A DNA stretch of 64,000 nucleotides. Origin: Legionella sainthelensi (GTDB lineage Bacteria; Pseudomonadota; Gammaproteobacteria; Legionellales; Legionellaceae). A program made the position numbers and the translations under genes. The notes beneath the pieces were generated by a model. It was not told the origin of the DNA. It searched no databases and saw only the letters and a program-made list of their open reading frames with translations. Each line of letters starts with the position of its first letter. The stretch's first letter is position 1. Location of the stretch: the NCBI RefSeq assembly GCF_900637685.1, contig NZ_LR134388.1, positions 2,181,501 to 2,245,500 on the forward strand, read 5' to 3'. This document shows positions 47,201 through 55,851 of this stretch, piece by piece.

Positions 47201-47420
47201 CCACTGCTAGTTTTTCTATTTTTGCGATTACGCGATTCAGTTCCGCGATATTATCTTGTTCTTCTGCACTTAAATTTTTAAACTGATTAATCACATTAAG
47301 AATCTTAGGAGCAGAAGAAGCTGGTCCTTTGAGACTGGGATAGCTTTTTATTTCTTCTTTAATAAGAATTTCTATAGAAACAATTAAGTTTCGTAACATT
47401 TCTTTTTTTAGTTCTTCCAT
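44289..47420 (-). CDS. SidF/SopB-type CX5R phosphoinositide phosphatase-like effector candidate
   Basis: 1,043 residues, SD AGGAG, no signal peptide. The catalytic P-loop NNCKSGKDRTGQ is at C880-R886, identical in core to that of SopB/IpgD and Legionella SidF, which dephosphorylate phosphoinositides at host membranes. Flanking helices (IIIMIRVLDEFHHDTREDPK; LFTMLHSESDALLRYDEKGD) fit the same domain. The N-terminal 300 residues are a Ser/Pro-rich, low-complexity region after a short helical start. SidF is 912 residues and ends in membrane helices; here no clear C-terminal membrane span is seen. Substrate position specificity unknown. Confidence 0.75.
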   Translation of the reverse strand: MEELKKEMLRNLIVSIEILIKEEIKSYPSLKGPASSAPKILNVINQFKNLSAEEQDNIAELNRVIAKIEKLAVASKRNRDNPLVRRLMADSSEVYTDIVNSIGAIKLNKLLRDPVSSPESEQESWIEPSSLDRYESPKEDKREEIIENALPISSSLPSSKPSPDLKTLQEEQKLSFSAKIYDDDDWKRPIRKPKAKISQTRKKQDAFELDESSSLSFSPPSPGVNELSSSPKVQDYEVWEMTSPKGNIGDSRKGNTPETQSSSSPIASSSSQPVPELRRPRLQRADRAIFRQSVIRPILNINLEDQEKAVEKQEASKKGSSPGFSFVSEAANQQIIKVINTNYAPNQESNFVSISSQSSQEMLRTLEQNLRISERLKHPNPTWVYTRVEPEHPGEKAIIKIKHDPTTSITAQELDTKTKYSIITRKLSIIGGVLTLLDSPHYLTSNPEQKQAIRNELARLSNEIIASRNNPVTPDPKEELDRFVGSLASSLKALTNPVPNNIIRDIREAERYFVAEHNKNQILIVETPRENETIFQIDIGLNHQLTPEQKQEYLDIHNEGDKQPKWFQALSAAERAWYLEKIPNPNDPEAVKEDKWNNFQLLFKSSAMPHAPGFPNARINYLMLKQDDELNIVSASVKSATPVSYEMPSEEQEKHSKDNAQQLVNITQHLASINYENLWGNFFGEDKPQIPILIQSLLSEKVEKMGVEVAKADNQLIQGQVKAMKDLEAEGFHLMYHNDGTNAFSRGNKISMRGDAEFEQLVDVADKFLTAVFTKLDDKIEKSEHIESSLKDEKDFLFWIDKRNPDEQQRRLDKFIGKLESNPHITSEQKASIIIMIRVLDEFHHDTREDPKFSRNKAEYIIALKKLLVEAMGGAASNNCKSGKDRTGQSEVYQHALTLFTMLHSESDALLRYDEKGDRRNAFCQLAAMLNASQKIQEAAAFNTPGCVGTKSNTISKIIDDGILNEGQFKDLHSKGCKLASMNKPKDFIKDESCKAMMMTEEKTMNKTSNMRNILQDFRLGNKEKAQNSEYECERGMSMSSKV

Positions 47421-47585
47421 TTTCTACTCCTAAAATCAAAAGCACCTACCCTTTATTTAAATACAAAAAAATTAGGACAGGCTTAATGGAGCAATGCGAA
47501 TTATGTTGGAGATATACACTTTTGAGATTTCATAGAAACATAAAAGAATGAGGAGTAATGATTTATTTAAGAATAACTGCGCGTC

Positions 47586-47605
47586 CTTAAGCATGAGTTA
47601 AGGAG
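47586..47605 (+). promoter_or_regulatory. PmrA-like box before the J-domain gene
   Basis: CTTAAGCAT-GA-GTTAAGGAG keeps the TTAA-N7-TTAA core of the Legionella PmrA box (cTTAATatT-N2-cTTAATatT) but not the outer bases. TATTAT at 47611-47616 lies 5 bases after it, the same geometry as at 63280. It also forms a 7-bp inverted repeat TCCTTAA/TTAAGGA (47584-47604). Confidence 0.35.
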
Positions 47606-47648
47606 TGGTATATTATACTTCCTGCCTAATGCACTATTGGAGCAAGTT

Positions 47649-48410
47649 ATGGCGAAAAAACTTTATCAGATTTTAGGCATCGATGAGCAGGCAGATGAGG
47701 TAAAAATTCGTAAAGCTTATCGAAAATTAGCATTACAATATCATCCAGATAGAAACCCAAATAATCCTGTTGCAGTAGAAAAATTTAAAGAAATGGCAGC
47801 AGCTTATGAGATTTTAGGTGATGCAGAAAAGCGTAAAAAATATGATCAAGGTTTGATTAATGACCAAGGTAAGGAAATTCGATCTGAATTTAATACTCAG
47901 TCTCAATACCGCCACAAACCTCAACATGAATCGCATGCTGATGAGCAAAGTTTTCGTCCCCAGCCAAAATCGAAAACTAATGAACCCGATGAGTCAAATT
48001 CGTGCAGAACAATGCCACGACCAAAATCTCAATACAGTAAAAACGTCTTTTTTAAGCCACAACCCGCATTTTACTATTTCTTTAACACATATGAAGATGC
48101 CGTCCGATTCGAACAGCCTAAGTTTTATAGAAATCAACCCGTATTTTTTTACGTGACTCCCTCACCATTGGAAGCTTTATTAGCAAAAATTAATGCTGAA
48201 AATTTAAAAACTAAATCTTTCGGGGCACAACATCATGCCTCCTTTACTAGAGAAAAAAATCAGCAGCCTTCTCATGTATTTGTACACAGCAATTATGCGC
48301 TGCAAATGGAACGAATTATTGATAGTTTAATTGCTAATATGATGATGCTTGAGATGATTGAAAGAGCGGTCGATCGTAGAGCAGATTATCAGCGCGTTTT
48401 TTCTATCTAA
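47649..48410 (+). CDS. J-domain (DnaJ-type) protein
   Basis: 253 residues from the ATG at 47649. A complete J domain is at residues 1-70: [20 protein letters not shown], the HPD motif in YHPDRNPNN, and [16 protein letters not shown]. There is no Gly/Phe linker, zinc finger or CTD of true DnaJ; the rest is a Gln/His/Pro-rich middle and a Phe/Tyr-rich section, ending with a helical tail. So it is a type III J protein that would steer an Hsp70 (its own DnaK or a host one). The PmrA-like box upstream makes an effector role worth testing. Confidence 0.8.
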   Translation: MAKKLYQILGIDEQADEVKIRKAYRKLALQYHPDRNPNNPVAVEKFKEMAAAYEILGDAEKRKKYDQGLINDQGKEIRSEFNTQSQYRHKPQHESHADEQSFRPQPKSKTNEPDESNSCRTMPRPKSQYSKNVFFKPQPAFYYFFNTYEDAVRFEQPKFYRNQPVFFYVTPSPLEALLAKINAENLKTKSFGAQHHASFTREKNQQPSHVFVHSNYALQMERIIDSLIANMMMLEMIERAVDRRADYQRVFSI

Positions 48411-48611
48411 GTGGAAAACATTTCATTTTTCTCGCGTTTAATGAGGGTGAACAATCACCTGACGCTATAATTAGTTTATATAATCTATCTAAGGACAAGG
48501 ACTGTCTCTAAATACACAGGATAACCAATTTTATTCGGGGCTGTAAAAAAAGCAGCAAATTGTTTCTGTCATTCAAGAAGTGTCCTCGTAAACCAATGCC
48601 AAAAATCCCAT

Positions 48612-49201
48612 CTATAATAAGTCTAGGTGTATCAGATTAATATCATTACTGTAAGGAAATAAAAGAACACCTTGCTGACAACAGGATCTTATAACATCCT
48701 GAACTTCATCATGTTTTTTTCGGATTTGGTTAAAGTCAGCTATGCCAAACAGTCACTGCGATTTAACGTTGATAGGCTTGTGCCGTAAGGACATATCCCT
48801 GACCTCCATGATCACCTCTACCACAAAAAACGGCTATTCCTTTGATGTATCGCCAACGGTGAATTAGGCAGCGACACTGGCATCTTTCATCAATTTTAAG
48901 CATGAAATATGATATCAACTTTGAACTTCATCCATTAATTCATGTAAAATCTCTTAAAATCCTAATTAGTAAAGTTTCTTCATCCTGACAAACAAATCAT
49001 TTACTCCTTAAAATGAAATAATTGCATTAACTCGTCAGACAATCGTTTTCCGCTCTTGGGTTCAATTGATAAACATTTTCTAAGGCTTCTAATTGATTTT
49101 GACTAAGAACAATATCAACTGCTTTCATATTTTCATCCAAATGATCCCGTTTCAAAGTTCCAGAGATCGGTATAATATCCTCACCTTGAGCAGAAAGGCT
49201 T
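48612..49201 (-). pseudogene. Cluster of degraded gene fragments (unknown, YjeF-like, aldo/keto reductase)
   Basis: Three coding remnants on the minus strand in the 893-base gap 48411-49303. (1) 49027-49201: tail of an aldo/keto reductase, AQGEDIIPISGTLKRDHLDE, ending at a stop. (2) 48763-48870: GIAVFCGRGDHGGQGYVLTA, matching the NAD(P)H-hydrate epimerase/YjeF N-domain glycine motif. (3) 48612-48755: IADFNQIRKKHDEVQDVIRS, family unknown. None has a start codon or SD. The rest of the gap shows nothing. Confidence 0.6.
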
Positions 49202-49303
49202 TACGATTATTAAGTTAAGATTATGCAAAAATCACTCCCTCTGACCTATAAACTGAAACCCAAATGGTACACTCTGCTCAAATCAAATACGAAATAGGAT
49301 ATT

Positions 49304-50479
49304 ATGAATAAGCTAAAACCCATATGGGCGATAAGCCTTCTTGCTACGTACATCTGTTCTGCTCACGCGAAGGGAGTACAAGTCAGTTGTAATATGCCAG
49401 TCAGCACAGCCAATAATATCGAATGTACTTTTTTTGGTACAGGTAACAATTTAAGTGAACAACTTGAAAAAGCTATTGATAAATATCAGAATAATTTGTC
49501 ATTAGTGATCCAGCCAGGTGAATATCTTTTAAAACCAATTACAATAAAAAAACATCACAATATCACGCTACATCTTGAATCCGGCGTCACTCTTGTTGCT
49601 GCGGAACGCAAAGATAAAAGCTGGGAACAAGAGCGTGGTTTGATCAATCTGATTCATGTGAATCACTTTAGGTTAAGTGGTGATAATTCAGACACTAGTG
49701 TGATTAACGGCAATGGAAAAAGCTGGTGGACATACAAAACATCCAAAAACAGGCCTTTTTTGCTCCACCTTAATCATGTTGAAAATCTAACTATTGATCA
49801 TTTACAACTAAAAAATTCACCGCGTTTTCACCTTATGATCCGAGGCGGTAAAAACGTTGCCGTTCATGATTTACGCATTGATGCCCCAGAAGATTCGCCT
49901 AATACAGATGGCATTAATGTAGGATCAATTACCAAGATGGAGATAAACAATGTTATTATAAAAAATGGTGATGACGGTATTGCAATTAACGCCATTAATG
50001 AACCCTCCAAAAATATTAAAATCAGCAATGTCGATTTGTTTTATGGACACGGTGTTTCTATAGGCAGTGGCGTCAAAAACACCATATCCGATCTCATGAT
50101 TAACAATCTCAGCTTTCATGATGCATCCAATGGACTGCGTATAAAAACACGATGTGATAAAAAAGATTGCTCAGACACTAAAAAAGGAATAGTAACGAAC
50201 ATTACCTACAGTGATATCACTATGGAGAATGTGAAATATCCAATTATATATGACATGGAATACAGTGAAACAGGCAGTAAATCACATGTGGTTATCAAAA
50301 ATATAACCTATCAAAATATTTACAGTATCAACTCTAGGAAAGAAGCACGAATGTTCTGCGGCAAGCATAACCAATGCAGCTCCATAATTTTTAAAAATGT
50401 AAACATTGATTCAGGAATGCAATGTCAGGGAGGCTCCTGGAGCAAAGAGGGGAAAATCGTTAATTGTTTAAAAAATTAA
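49304..50479 (+). CDS. Exported GH28 polygalacturonase-like glycoside hydrolase
   Basis: 391 residues with a signal peptide (about 1-22, ending AHAKG). It is a right-handed beta-helix with all GH28 signatures: SPNTDGINVG, NGDDGIAIN (catalytic Asp pair), YGHGVSIGS and GLRIKT. These hydrolyse alpha-1,4 bonds of galacturonan-type polymers such as pectin. Extra cysteines (KTRCDKKDCSD; MFCGKHNQC) may form disulphides in an exported protein. SD AGGA. A type II secretion substrate is plausible, since Lsp exports degradative enzymes. Confidence 0.92.
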   Translation: MNKLKPIWAISLLATYICSAHAKGVQVSCNMPVSTANNIECTFFGTGNNLSEQLEKAIDKYQNNLSLVIQPGEYLLKPITIKKHHNITLHLESGVTLVAAERKDKSWEQERGLINLIHVNHFRLSGDNSDTSVINGNGKSWWTYKTSKNRPFLLHLNHVENLTIDHLQLKNSPRFHLMIRGGKNVAVHDLRIDAPEDSPNTDGINVGSITKMEINNVIIKNGDDGIAINAINEPSKNIKISNVDLFYGHGVSIGSGVKNTISDLMINNLSFHDASNGLRIKTRCDKKDCSDTKKGIVTNITYSDITMENVKYPIIYDMEYSETGSKSHVVIKNITYQNIYSINSRKEARMFCGKHNQCSSIIFKNVNIDSGMQCQGGSWSKEGKIVNCLKN

Positions 50480-50513
50480 ACCCCAGCTCCACCTTTGGCT
50501 TCTCAGAATAGAA

Positions 50514-50558
50514 AAAGCCCACACAGGATATGCATATGATTCTATTAGGTTGGGCTTT
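50514..50558. terminator. Inverted repeat between convergent GH28 and MscS genes
   Basis: AAAGCCCA (50514-50521) and TGGGCTTT (50551-50558) with flanking A- and T-rich bases. The second arm lies in the last codons of the MscS gene. Could terminate GH28 transcription; the 29-base loop is long. Confidence 0.35.
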
Positions 50559-51438
50559 GTTCTCCATTTGTTGGTTTAGAATTTTGTGTCTTTTGTTGGA
50601 CTGTTAAAGAGTCAATAAAGCTCACTGGTGTTGAATAAGTCATAGGAATTTTTTCTTTATCAAGCGCTTTTTTGATACTTGTAAGCACTTCATCAAGAGA
50701 ATAACGAAGGTGGCTGGGTTCAGGTTTTGTCCACCAATAGATTGCAAAATCAATACCATTAGATGAAAAAGATACAACATAAATTTGAATATACTTTTCT
50801 TTGGAAACACTCTCGCATTGTTTGACGGCATCTCTAATTGTAGTGCGTGCCCTTTCCAAGTCGGTATCAAAATCCACACTGCAAATGATTTTTTTCCGTC
50901 TTAGTTTTGAATCAGTCATTACCTGCACAGTACTCATAAACATTTTCGTATTAGGAATAAAAGCGCGTGTACCATCTGTTTTACGTAAATGAGTATTTTG
51001 TATTGAAATACGATGAACGTAGCCTCGTTGTGAGTCTACTTCAATGAAATCGCCAATACTAAATGGCTCTCTTAATAAAAGTAAAATGCCCGTAAAAAAA
51101 TTTTCAAAAATATTTTTGAATGCAAGGCCAACAGCAACTGACGTTAATCCCAAGGTAGTTAAAATATTTGCAGTTGTCACTGATGGAAAAATTATGGCTG
51201 AAATAATTAACACTCCAATAAGCCAAACCAAAATAATAGTTAATTTTTGCGAAATTATTACCAAATTTGCCCGAACTGCCATTTTAGGCAAAAATGAGCT
51301 TACAATTTTCCCTATTATTTTCGCGATAAAATAAGTGAGAACAGCAAAAAAAACGCCAACTATGATATTGGGAATAAGCGCGACAAAATTTTGTGCAAAC
51401 TTATCTAATGTTTTTAAAATAATGCTTACATAATTCAT
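50545..51438 (-). CDS. Small-conductance mechanosensitive channel (MscS family)
   Basis: 297 residues, E. coli MscS length (286). Three N-terminal membrane helices (about 12-40, 60-90 and 94-125) with the pore helix in TLGLTSVAVGLAFKNIFENF, followed by the beta domain FSIGDFIEVDSQRGYVHRIS and IPNTKMFMS, and an alpha/beta cytoplasmic cage. It releases solutes under hypo-osmotic shock in the inner membrane. Convergent with the polygalacturonase gene. Confidence 0.92.
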   Translation of the reverse strand: MNYVSIILKTLDKFAQNFVALIPNIIVGVFFAVLTYFIAKIIGKIVSSFLPKMAVRANLVIISQKLTIILVWLIGVLIISAIIFPSVTTANILTTLGLTSVAVGLAFKNIFENFFTGILLLLREPFSIGDFIEVDSQRGYVHRISIQNTHLRKTDGTRAFIPNTKMFMSTVQVMTDSKLRRKKIICSVDFDTDLERARTTIRDAVKQCESVSKEKYIQIYVVSFSSNGIDFAIYWWTKPEPSHLRYSLDEVLTSIKKALDKEKIPMTYSTPVSFIDSLTVQQKTQNSKPTNGEQSPT

Positions 51439-51707
51439 CTGATTTCCCTATCACTTACCACTAAATTAAATATGTTTATGAGCTCATTATAAAAATTCTA
51501 GTTATTATTTAAGAATATGTCCAAATTTTGAAATAAACTACGCTCCATTTTAGTAACGCATAAAACCAAAGTTCATTACGATTACAAATAAAACACACTT
51601 TATTAAAAATAATCCTTTATATCATTGACTTAATAGTAATAATTAGCATTTTCAAGAAAATTCATATAGGATAAATTAATACCATTTGTTAATACTAAGC
51701 TTATTAT

Positions 51708-53006
51708 ATGTCCTTCATACGCCAAGACCCAAAATCAAAAGCATCTAGAAAAGTTTCTATTGCAAGTTTTATTGGCACAACAATTGAGTGGTATGACTTT
51801 TATTTATTTGGGACTGCTTCTGCTTTATTTTTCAATGTTCTTTTTTTTCCTAAATTCAGTCCCGTAGCTGGAATCATGGCCGCATACGCAACCTATGCTG
51901 TTGGCTTTTTTGCCAGACCTCTAGGTGGCATTATTTTTGGCCATTACGGGGATAGGTTAGGTCGCAAAAAGGTATTGATTATGACTCTGTCTTTAATGGG
52001 TGGATCTACGTTTTTGATTGGATTGCTGCCTACTTACAATACAATTGGTATCTTTGCTCCTCTTTGTCTCATTCTTTTACGATGTATTCAGGGTATTGCC
52101 GTTGGTGGTGAATGGGCCGGGGCGGTGGTGATGTCTGCTGAAGTAAGTAGGGAAAAAGAAAGAGGTTTTTATGCAAGCTGGCCAAATTCCGGAGCCCCAT
52201 TTGGTTTAGTACTTTCTATTATAATATTACTTATTTTTTCTTCTCTACCCAAAGAACAATTTTTATCTTGGGGTTGGCGCATTCCTTTTTTACTGAGTTG
52301 TTTTGTCGTGTTTGTTGGTTTTTATCTTCGCTTACAAGTTATGGACAGTCAGGTTTTTGCGAAAGCCGCGAAGCAAAAACGCCCTCCTAAAGTTCCAGCT
52401 TTAGAAATGCTTCGCTCTCATTTTAGAAACTTTGTTTTAGCAATAGGCGCACGCTTTATAGAAAGTTCTTCTTTTTACATACTAACTGTTTTTATATTAA
52501 GCTATGGAACAATCCAACTGCAATTATCAAAAACTCTTTTACTGTATGCAGTAATGACGGGGGCTATTTTAGAGACATTTTGCATTCCTTTTTTTGGAAG
52601 GCTCTCCGATCGGATTGGGCGTCGTCCAGTATATATTGCAGGCGCCGTATTGATGGGATTATTTGCTTTTCCATTTTTCTGGTTATTGCAAACCAAAAGC
52701 CCTTCCTTAATTTTTTTTGCTGTAATATTTGGCATGTGCTTTGCCCATGCAGCAATGCATGGAGCTCAAGGTGCATTTTATTCTGAGCTTTTTAAAACAC
52801 GTATTCGCTATAGCGGAACTGCGATTGCATATCATTTATCTGCAGCGCTCTCAGGTGGTTTAACTCCATTGATTGCTACTGAAATAGTTCATTCGACGAA
52901 TGGAAAGACTTGGCCCGTTTCAGTTTATCTCATTATAATGGCTATAATAACTATTATTTGTGTCTATTTAGCCGTAGAAAAGGCTCAAAAGGATATTTCC
53001 TCATAG
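51708..53006 (+). CDS. MFS transporter, metabolite:H+ symporter (MHS) type
   Basis: 432 residues with 12 predicted membrane helices. The MHS/ProP-ShiA group signatures are GTTIEWYDFYLFGTASALFF, the loop 2-3 motif GHYGDRLGRKKVL, RCIQGIAVGGEWAGAVVM, and the second-half repeat GRLSDRIGRRPVY. Such carriers take up compounds like shikimate, proline/betaine, alpha-ketoglutarate or citrate with protons; substrate not predictable. Gene 53028 follows 21 bases on and may be cotranscribed. Confidence 0.9.
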   Translation: MSFIRQDPKSKASRKVSIASFIGTTIEWYDFYLFGTASALFFNVLFFPKFSPVAGIMAAYATYAVGFFARPLGGIIFGHYGDRLGRKKVLIMTLSLMGGSTFLIGLLPTYNTIGIFAPLCLILLRCIQGIAVGGEWAGAVVMSAEVSREKERGFYASWPNSGAPFGLVLSIIILLIFSSLPKEQFLSWGWRIPFLLSCFVVFVGFYLRLQVMDSQVFAKAAKQKRPPKVPALEMLRSHFRNFVLAIGARFIESSSFYILTVFILSYGTIQLQLSKTLLLYAVMTGAILETFCIPFFGRLSDRIGRRPVYIAGAVLMGLFAFPFFWLLQTKSPSLIFFAVIFGMCFAHAAMHGAQGAFYSELFKTRIRYSGTAIAYHLSAALSGGLTPLIATEIVHSTNGKTWPVSVYLIIMAIITIICVYLAVEKAQKDISS

Positions 53007-53075
53007 TAAGAAAACCAACTCCTCAACATGGACTTTTTTTCTTTTTCATCTAAATCATTCAAAAGCGAGGAAAAA

Positions 53076-53867
53076 ATGGAAGATATATGGAATGCACAAA
53101 TATACAGTCAATTTCTAGAATTAAGAACACGCCCTGCTCGTGATTTACTCAATGCAATTCCCTCTACATTTCAACCTAATATAGTTTATGATTTAGGCTG
53201 CGGCCCAGGAAATAGCAGTATCTTATTAAAGCAACGCTGGCCTTCTGCCAAGATAGTAGGGTTAGACTCTTCTGTTGATATGTTGAATAAAGCTCAATCC
53301 ACTTACACTGATATTACTTTCATACAAGGTGATATCGCACATTTCGCCTCCCCGAAAAAAATCGATTGTATTTTTGCCAATGCCTCATTGCAATGGGTAT
53401 CCGATCATCGTTCTTTATTTCCTAAATTATTGGGATTACTTAATTCCGGGGGTATATTAGCCATACAAATGCCAAATAATTTTCATTTGCCTACCCATCA
53501 AGTCATAATTCAGTTGCTACAATCACATCAGGAATGGCAGCCTTTTTTAAAATTATTAATTCATGGAGAACTCAGCAAACCTCTTTATCATTTGCCATCC
53601 TATTACGACTTACTAAGCACATCATCATCTTACCCATTGTACTTATGGGAAACAACTTATTATCAGGAAATGGAACACGTTGAAGCAATATTTGATTGGG
53701 TTAAAGGCACTGGGTTAAGACCTATATTGGCAAGCATGAATGAAGGTGATGCCCAATTATTTAGTAAAAAATACATTCAGGAAATTTCAAACGAATATTG
53801 TTTGCAAAAAAACAATAAAATTTTACTGCCTTTCCAAAGAATATTTATGATAGGCACTAAAAGATAA
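53076..53867 (+). CDS. tam: Trans-aconitate 2-methyltransferase
   Basis: Class I SAM-dependent methyltransferase, 263 residues from the ATG at 53076, which has GAGG 6 bases upstream (an ATG at 53028 adds 16 residues). Motif I is VYDLGCGPGNSS; then LDSSVDML, FANASLQWVSDH, and IFDWVKGTGLRP, which is strikingly like E. coli Tam. It would methylate trans-aconitate, a spontaneous isomer of cis-aconitate that inhibits aconitase. It sits directly behind the MHS transporter, which could carry a related tricarboxylate, but that is a guess. Confidence 0.85.
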   Translation: MEDIWNAQIYSQFLELRTRPARDLLNAIPSTFQPNIVYDLGCGPGNSSILLKQRWPSAKIVGLDSSVDMLNKAQSTYTDITFIQGDIAHFASPKKIDCIFANASLQWVSDHRSLFPKLLGLLNSGGILAIQMPNNFHLPTHQVIIQLLQSHQEWQPFLKLLIHGELSKPLYHLPSYYDLLSTSSSYPLYLWETTYYQEMEHVEAIFDWVKGTGLRPILASMNEGDAQLFSKKYIQEISNEYCLQKNNKILLPFQRIFMIGTKR

Positions 53868-53993
53868 TGTTTTATTCGTTATTTAAATGGTCACTAATGG
53901 CTCTTTTTTGGTGCATTTAAAACGTTTTCTTTACCCAGATTAAACGTAGTCATCATCCGGGTTACACGCGCCATTACGTGAACGCTTATGCTT

Positions 53994-54815
53994 TCATAAC
54001 CCAATTTGAAATGTGACATCTATTGCTGAATGATCGGAAGGGTTTCCTTGTGTTTGTTTATAAAGGGATGCATTTTTCAATGTCGCTTCGCAAAAATAAA
54101 CAAAATCAATTACAGCATTTCCAAAAGTTGGACCTATATAAGTTCCATTGGACTTCACAGCAACCAGACCATAATTAACAAAAGTTGACTCCATGATCTG
54201 TGCTTGATTTAAATTATCTTGTAGATTATTAAAATCACCTGTAACAAACGTCGGAATTTTTAAGCGTGCCGAGTACTCTTCAATAAACTCGCTTATTGCT
54301 CGTGCATCATTATTATGAGCAGTCACTTGTCCTCCAATACAATCTGCATGCCCGCCCCATGCAACGCAAAGATGGGTAGTCCCAAGAGCAACAATCTCAC
54401 CACTTTTTAAATTCTTGAATTGAGAAAATACTGCAACTCGTCTACCTCCTCCATCAGAAGTCATTGGTATCATTTTTTGGCTATTTTCTACTATAGCCCA
54501 ACGAGTGCTGTCATAAAAAATAGATGCATCTTCTCTAGTTCCAGCTATTTTGTATTTTTGGTCAAGCTTATAAAGACGGTCTGTCAATAAGTAATCATTT
54601 TCTTGAGTAGCAATAAAATCAAAATTCTGTTCGTTAATATAAGAGGTCATCCGAACAATTGGCGGAGGATTTTTATTTTTATCCATAGTAGACCAGGAAA
54701 ATAAGTTTGCTTGCAGAATACGTACCGCAGTTGCATTGGCTTTTGTTGCAATCAATATACTTGCTAACACAATAGAAATAACAATTTTCCAAAAGTATTT
54801 ATTGATATGATTCAT
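53994..54815 (-). CDS. Exported endonuclease/exonuclease/phosphatase-fold protein
   Basis: 273 residues with a signal peptide (about 1-29, ending ANA). EEP-fold catalytic motifs occur in order: LQANLFSW, TQENDYL (Glu), GTTHLCVAWGG (His), TFVTGDFNNL (Asp/Asn), AVIDFVYF and NPSDHSAIDV (Asp-His). Members include DNase I, sphingomyelinases and inositol phosphatases; substrate unknown. With the next gene it forms a pair of exported hydrolases, likely type II substrates. Separated by 109 bases from it, same strand. Confidence 0.85.
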   Translation of the reverse strand: MNHINKYFWKIVISIVLASILIATKANATAVRILQANLFSWSTMDKNKNPPPIVRMTSYINEQNFDFIATQENDYLLTDRLYKLDQKYKIAGTREDASIFYDSTRWAIVENSQKMIPMTSDGGGRRVAVFSQFKNLKSGEIVALGTTHLCVAWGGHADCIGGQVTAHNNDARAISEFIEEYSARLKIPTFVTGDFNNLQDNLNQAQIMESTFVNYGLVAVKSNGTYIGPTFGNAVIDFVYFCEATLKNASLYKQTQGNPSDHSAIDVTFQIGL

Positions 54816-54924
54816 AAAAAAAGAGAGTCAGCAAAATAAACAAAACAATATATCATATAAAGAACAGAAAGATCTTTTTTTATTTATAATTTTCAAAAAA
54901 ATAACAAATTCATTACAAGCTTAT

Positions 54925-55764
54925 CTAATAACTACGTTGCTGAGGAATAATGCATTCTGAGCTTACAGTAGGCACAAATGATTGATTGCTATTACAATCT
55001 TTTGCATAAAAAATTTGTTGATACACGCGTAGATTCATAAACTTCCCTTCTTCATTTTGATCAGAATAAACCCATAGAGTGGTTCTCTGAGGGTTCAATG
55101 CAAACGAATCTGCATTTGGAAGTTTATTAGGAAAATATTTAAGTAGCGGTGTAAAATCTTTAAATGGAATTTTTGACTCCGGCGACCTGAGCCAACCCAT
55201 CAATTTTTTATAGTCCTCCTCTGTAGGGTTCAAACCTTGTTTATCCCAGGCTATAACGACAGAGTATTGAGCTGAATTCCCACTGTAATCAAACAATTTT
55301 TTCTTGGCATCAGCAGTCCATTGATAACTACTCCAATATTGACTTTCACCATTATCAGTAATAATTGGCAGACCTAAACTTTGACTCAGATTCTCTACGG
55401 TACTATAGGGGTTTGGGCTTGGATTAGGATTAGGATTTCGTGGGGAAACATCTCCCCCTTTATTACTAATACTTATAATTTTACCAATAGGACAGACACA
55501 AGCCTGACTTTTATCTTTACCTACGCTATGAGCATCACCCCAAATATAGTTTTTAAATAACATAACATAAAGCTCAGCATGCTTTTTTCCTTCAGCGGTT
55601 AGTGCATGCTCTCCCGAGGGCGTATCTTCAGCATGGCGAATAACAAATACCACAGGCATACACCCGTTGGTATTACGAAAAGCACCTTGAGGACTACAGG
55701 CGGAATCAGATGCCCAAACATTAACGTTGACTAATCCCAAAAAAAGAACAACAATGAATTTCAT
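54925..55764 (-). CDS. Exported histidine-phosphatase-like protein
   Basis: 279 residues with a signal peptide (MKFIVVLFLGLVNVNVWAS). The N-terminal catalytic motif of the histidine phosphatase superfamily is VFVIRHAEDTP, with the phosphohistidine candidate at RHA. LTAEGKKHAELY follows as in that family. The expected second histidine near the C-terminus is not obvious, so activity is uncertain. A Pro/Asn repeat (NPNPSPNPYS) occurs mid-protein. SD AGAGG. Paired with the EEP-fold gene. Confidence 0.7.
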   Translation of the reverse strand: MKFIVVLFLGLVNVNVWASDSACSPQGAFRNTNGCMPVVFVIRHAEDTPSGEHALTAEGKKHAELYVMLFKNYIWGDAHSVGKDKSQACVCPIGKIISISNKGGDVSPRNPNPNPSPNPYSTVENLSQSLGLPIITDNGESQYWSSYQWTADAKKKLFDYSGNSAQYSVVIAWDKQGLNPTEEDYKKLMGWLRSPESKIPFKDFTPLLKYFPNKLPNADSFALNPQRTTLWVYSDQNEEGKFMNLRVYQQIFYAKDCNSNQSFVPTVSSECIIPQQRSY

Positions 55765-55851
55765 ACTTACAATCCTCTTGAACCCGTATTAATTAGTTTA
55801 GCTCAAGAAAAGTAATACGGGGTGATTCGGTCTGTTATTAATGCATTCGTG

